This document shows positions 5,495 to 7,609 of a DNA stretch of 7,609 bases, piece by piece; position 1 is the first letter of the stretch, and each line of letters starts with the position of its first letter. The DNA comes from Candidatus Atribacteria bacterium (GTDB lineage Bacteria > Atribacterota > Atribacteria > Atribacterales > Atribacteraceae). The translations under genes were made by a program, and so were the position numbers. The notes beneath the pieces were generated by a model, which worked only from the letters and a program-made list of their open reading frames with translations, was not told the DNA's origin and did no database searches. Location of the stretch: positions 1 to 7,609 of the forward strand of contig PWXL01000258.1 in the NCBI GenBank assembly GCA_003561145.1. The letters are read 5' to 3'.

Positions 5495-6725
5495 GTATTT
5501 CTACCCGCACCTTTCCCGTTTCTCCCGGCCAGGATACTTTTTTACTTGGGATTCGAACCATCTCACTCGGCCTGCACACCGGCATGGTATTTTCAAAAAT
5601 TATTTTTTCTCCCATCCGGAATTGAACACTACCATCGCGTACCGACCTTGCCGGCCTGAAAAAAATATCCCCTTCACCTCTCTCACGAATACGCTGAGGC
5701 ACAACCATTCCAACACCTTCTCCGCGTTCAAGGGTGAATGCAACCGGCCGGCGAGCCGCCGTTGACGCGGCGGCACGTCCTGTTCTCTCTGAAACCATAC
5801 TCACGTAATCAACTAAATCAAAAACTGAAGACACATTTCCACATGCATATATATTCGGCAGCTCGGTAGCTCCATTTTCATCAATATACGGACCCCCGCT
5901 TTCCGGGTAGAGAGGAATCCCCATTCTGCGGGAGAGCTCGTTTTCAGGAATGAGACCCACCGATAGCAGGAGAGCATCGCACTCCATCCAGTAAGCTGTA
6001 GCGGAGACGGGTCGCCAATCCTCATCTACCCGGCTGATCTCAACCGCTTCTACCCTTCCCTCCCCTTGTATGCCGGTCACGGTATGAGAAAAAAATATGG
6101 GTATATCAAAATCCAGCAAGCACTGGACATAGTTGCGTACCAATCCGCTGAGTGAATCACGTATTTCCACCACTGCCTTGACGTGTACGCCCTCAAGCTC
6201 CAGTCTTCTGGCCACTATGAGACCTATATCACCTGATCCAAGAATAACTACCTCTCTTCCCGGCAGAAGTCCTTCCACATTCACCAGGTACTGTACCAAC
6301 CCTGCAGTAAGGACCCCCGCCGGGCGTGTACCGGGTATACGAAGCATGTCTCTCGTTCTTTCTCGGCAGCCCATGGCCATCACCACAGATCGTGCAACAA
6401 ATTCCCATACCCCGGAACGGTTTACAGCTTTGACGCGGCCGTCTTTTTTCACTTCGCATACCAGGGTGGAAGTCATCACTTCTACACCACTCGAAGAAAG
6501 CCGTTCAGTAAAAACTCCTGCATACTCGGGACCGGTCAATTCCTCCCTGAATAACTGAACACCGAAACCGGGATGAATGCACTGGTTCAATATCCCACCC
6601 AGTTCATTCCCCCGCTCCAGCAGAAAAACATCCTTTGCCCCACCTTCTTTCGCACCCAGTGCGGCCGCCATCCCTGCCGGTCCTCCTCCAATGACCACAA
6701 CATCAGCACGCAGCTTTCTCGGCAT
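5469..6725 (-). CDS. FAD/NAD(P)-dependent oxidoreductase, partner of a GlpA-like dehydrogenase
   Basis: This 418-residue flavoprotein is of the pyridine-nucleotide-disulfide oxidoreductase fold. The FAD site is VVVIGGGPAGMAAALGAKE (9-27, GxGxxG-type GGGPAG) with an acidic ERGNELGG (37-44). A second Rossmann motif, VVILGSGDIGLIVARRLE (159-176), should bind NAD(H) or NADP(H). ELPNIYACGNVSSVFD (288-303) is the C-terminal FAD contact. MAMGCRERTRD (116-126) and ILNQCIHPGFG (45-55) match the subgroup found with GlpA-like proteins. There is no CxxxxC redox disulfide, so a thioredoxin-reductase role is unlikely. The ATG at 6723-6725 follows AGGAG (6731-6735), which lies inside the last codons of the upstream gene; its stop ends one base before this start. 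Inferred role: passing electrons from the GlpA-like subunit to a nicotinamide cofactor or another acceptor. The exact substrate is not determinable from sequence alone. Confidence 0.93.
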   Translation of the reverse strand: MPRKLRADVVVIGGGPAGMAAALGAKEGGAKDVFLLERGNELGGILNQCIHPGFGVQLFREELTGPEYAGVFTERLSSSGVEVMTSTLVCEVKKDGRVKAVNRSGVWEFVARSVVMAMGCRERTRDMLRIPGTRPAGVLTAGLVQYLVNVEGLLPGREVVILGSGDIGLIVARRLELEGVHVKAVVEIRDSLSGLVRNYVQCLLDFDIPIFFSHTVTGIQGEGRVEAVEISRVDEDWRPVSATAYWMECDALLLSVGLIPENELSRRMGIPLYPESGGPYIDENGATELPNIYACGNVSSVFDLVDYVSMVSERTGRAAASTAARRPVAFTLERGEGVGMVVPQRIRERGEGDIFFRPARSVRDGSVQFRMGEKIIFENTMPVCRPSEMVRIPSKKVSWPGETGKVRVEIHGEPIRGI

Positions 6726-6726
6726 G

Positions 6727-7609
6727 TTAACTCCTTAACGCCTCTTCCTTTGTTTCTCCAAGAAAGAGAGGTGAATCGGGTCCTTCATGATATATTTTTT
6801 GATAGGGAATATTCCCTAAATCTGCCATCAACCGCGGTACATTCATCAGGCAAAAACTCCCCTGGCATCGCCCCGCGGTAATACGAATCCTGCGTTTCAA
6901 GCCATCAAGGGTGTTCGCTCCGGGTGAAGTTCGAAGAGCGTGCTTTACTTCCGCTACAGTCACTTCTTCACAGCGGCAGATTACTTCACCCCAGTCTGGA
7001 TCATCGGCAATTAATTTCTCACGGGTAATCCAATCGGCTTCTCGAAATACCGGAAAAGATTCACGATAGCGGAAATTTTTTTTCTCCCGTAAGGGGAGAC
7101 CTTTTTTCTTCAACTGTTCTCCCACATAATCTGCTATTCCGAAAGCAGCAGTCAGCCCCGGTGATTCTATCCCCACCAGGTGTATAAGACGTGAGTACAG
7201 CCGGGAAAAGAAAATACAGAAATCCCGGCTAGGGAGGGTGGGACGAAGTCCGGAGAAATTACGAATGTTTTTTTCCAGTGGAATTGCAGGTGTGAGCCTT
7301 TGCGCACCTCTTTCCACTTCAGCAAGCCCTGACGGTGTGGTTGAAGAATGAACGCAGTCAAGCGGTTCGAAATTGGGACCAGCCAGAACGTTTCCCTCCG
7401 GCGTGGGACACACCAAAATCCCTTTACTCCTTTCTCCGGGAGCCGGGTACAGTACTCTGCCGACAAAGCCGTCACAATCCCTGTCGAGAACAAAGTATTC
7501 ACCCCTGCAGGGACGAACCTCCGGAATCGTATCGTATGATAATCCTGCAACTTCAGCTGAGGACAACCCCGCCGCGGTTACGGCATAGGATGCTTCCCAT
7601 TGTCTTTCC
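6727..7609 (-). CDS. GlpA-like FAD dehydrogenase with C-terminal BFD [2Fe-2S] domain, 5' end outside window
   Basis: This is the C-terminal 293 residues of a protein whose family is usually near 480-500 residues. The frame runs through to the window edge. A TTG at 7564-7566 is not a true start, because family sequence continues upstream (EASYAVTAAGLSSAEVAGL, matching the 'NAAG' region of DAO-type oxidases). Then come the RGEYFVLD strand and CPTPEGNVLAGPNFEPLD, typical of glycerol-3-phosphate dehydrogenase/L-2-hydroxyglutarate oxidase relatives, and SPGLTAAFGIADYV, the C-terminal FAD-binding turn. The tail is a BFD-like [2Fe-2S] domain with ICRCEEVTVAEV and AGRCQGSFC, i.e. CxC...Cx4C, as in GlpA. 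The FAD GxGxxG lies outside the window. It is the first visible gene of the operon and abuts the next gene with a one-base gap. Best guess is anaerobic glycerol-3-phosphate oxidation. Other 2-hydroxy or amino acid substrates are possible, so no symbol is assigned. Confidence 0.92.
   Translation of the reverse strand, partial: ERQWEASYAVTAAGLSSAEVAGLSYDTIPEVRPCRGEYFVLDRDCDGFVGRVLYPAPGERSKGILVCPTPEGNVLAGPNFEPLDCVHSSTTPSGLAEVERGAQRLTPAIPLEKNIRNFSGLRPTLPSRDFCIFFSRLYSRLIHLVGIESPGLTAAFGIADYVGEQLKKKGLPLREKKNFRYRESFPVFREADWITREKLIADDPDWGEVICRCEEVTVAEVKHALRTSPGANTLDGLKRRIRITAGRCQGSFCLMNVPRLMADLGNIPYQKIYHEGPDSPLFLGETKEEALRS

Noticed and set aside
6133..6558. Plus-strand 141-codon ORF opposite the FAD oxidoreductase
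   Set aside because: It is Ser/Thr/Pro/Arg-rich with no motif and is antisense to clear Rossmann-fold coding sequence.
7564..7566. TTG as the start of the GlpA-like gene
   Set aside because: Family-like sequence continues in frame to the window edge, so the true start is beyond base 7609.
1..7609. CRISPR arrays, insertion sequences, tRNA genes, att sites
   Set aside because: I found no spaced direct repeats, transposase sequence, stand-alone tRNA or duplicated tmRNA 3' end that would mark an integration.

Overview
This window looks like chromosome from an anaerobic, low-to-mid G+C member of the Bacillota (Clostridia-like). The indications are the adjacent argS and pyrG, smpB followed directly by a one-piece ssrA with an ANENLALAA-type tag, strong AGGAGG-type ribosome-binding sites, and a GlpA-like / FAD-NAD oxidoreductase / DUF1667 operon of the kind found in clostridia and Thermotogae. 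The phylum assignment is an inference; no 16S rRNA or other marker is present.

Left half (1-4000, all minus strand), read in the direction of transcription: smpB (3551-4000), ssrA/tmRNA (3158-3514), a previously uncalled 34-codon gene for a four-cysteine mini-protein (2973-3077), argS (1219-2883), and pyrG, whose 3' end lies beyond base 1. smpB has a very good sigma-A-type promoter (TTGGCA, 17 bp, TATACT with an upstream TG) at 4083-4111. smpB and ssrA together form the trans-translation system that rescues stalled ribosomes. ArgRS charges tRNA-Arg and PyrG makes CTP, so this side is translation and nucleotide housekeeping plus one unknown microprotein. argS and pyrG are tightly coupled: the pyrG Shine-Dalgarno overlaps the argS stop codon.

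Centre (4128-5093, plus strand): a lone, divergently transcribed gene for a single-pass membrane protein. It has a cytoplasmic, probably helical N-domain, a TM segment near residues 124-143, and an extracytoplasmic TPR-like C-domain. I cannot assign it a function. It converges on the next operon with only 23 bases between the stop codons.

Right part (5117-7609, minus strand): a compact three-gene redox operon. Its order in transcription is a GlpA-like FAD dehydrogenase with a C-terminal BFD-type [2Fe-2S] domain (5' end outside the window), a pyridine-nucleotide/FAD oxidoreductase, and a small four-Cys DUF1667 protein. Gene junctions of +1 nt and a 26-nt overlap suggest translational coupling and a multi-subunit enzyme, most likely oxidising glycerol-3-phosphate or a related 2-hydroxy acid.

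The most novel item is the CxxC-x16-CxxC microprotein between ssrA and argS. Its Shine-Dalgarno sits in the 3' arm of a predicted hairpin. The rest is recognisable, with the TPR membrane protein the main gene of unknown function.
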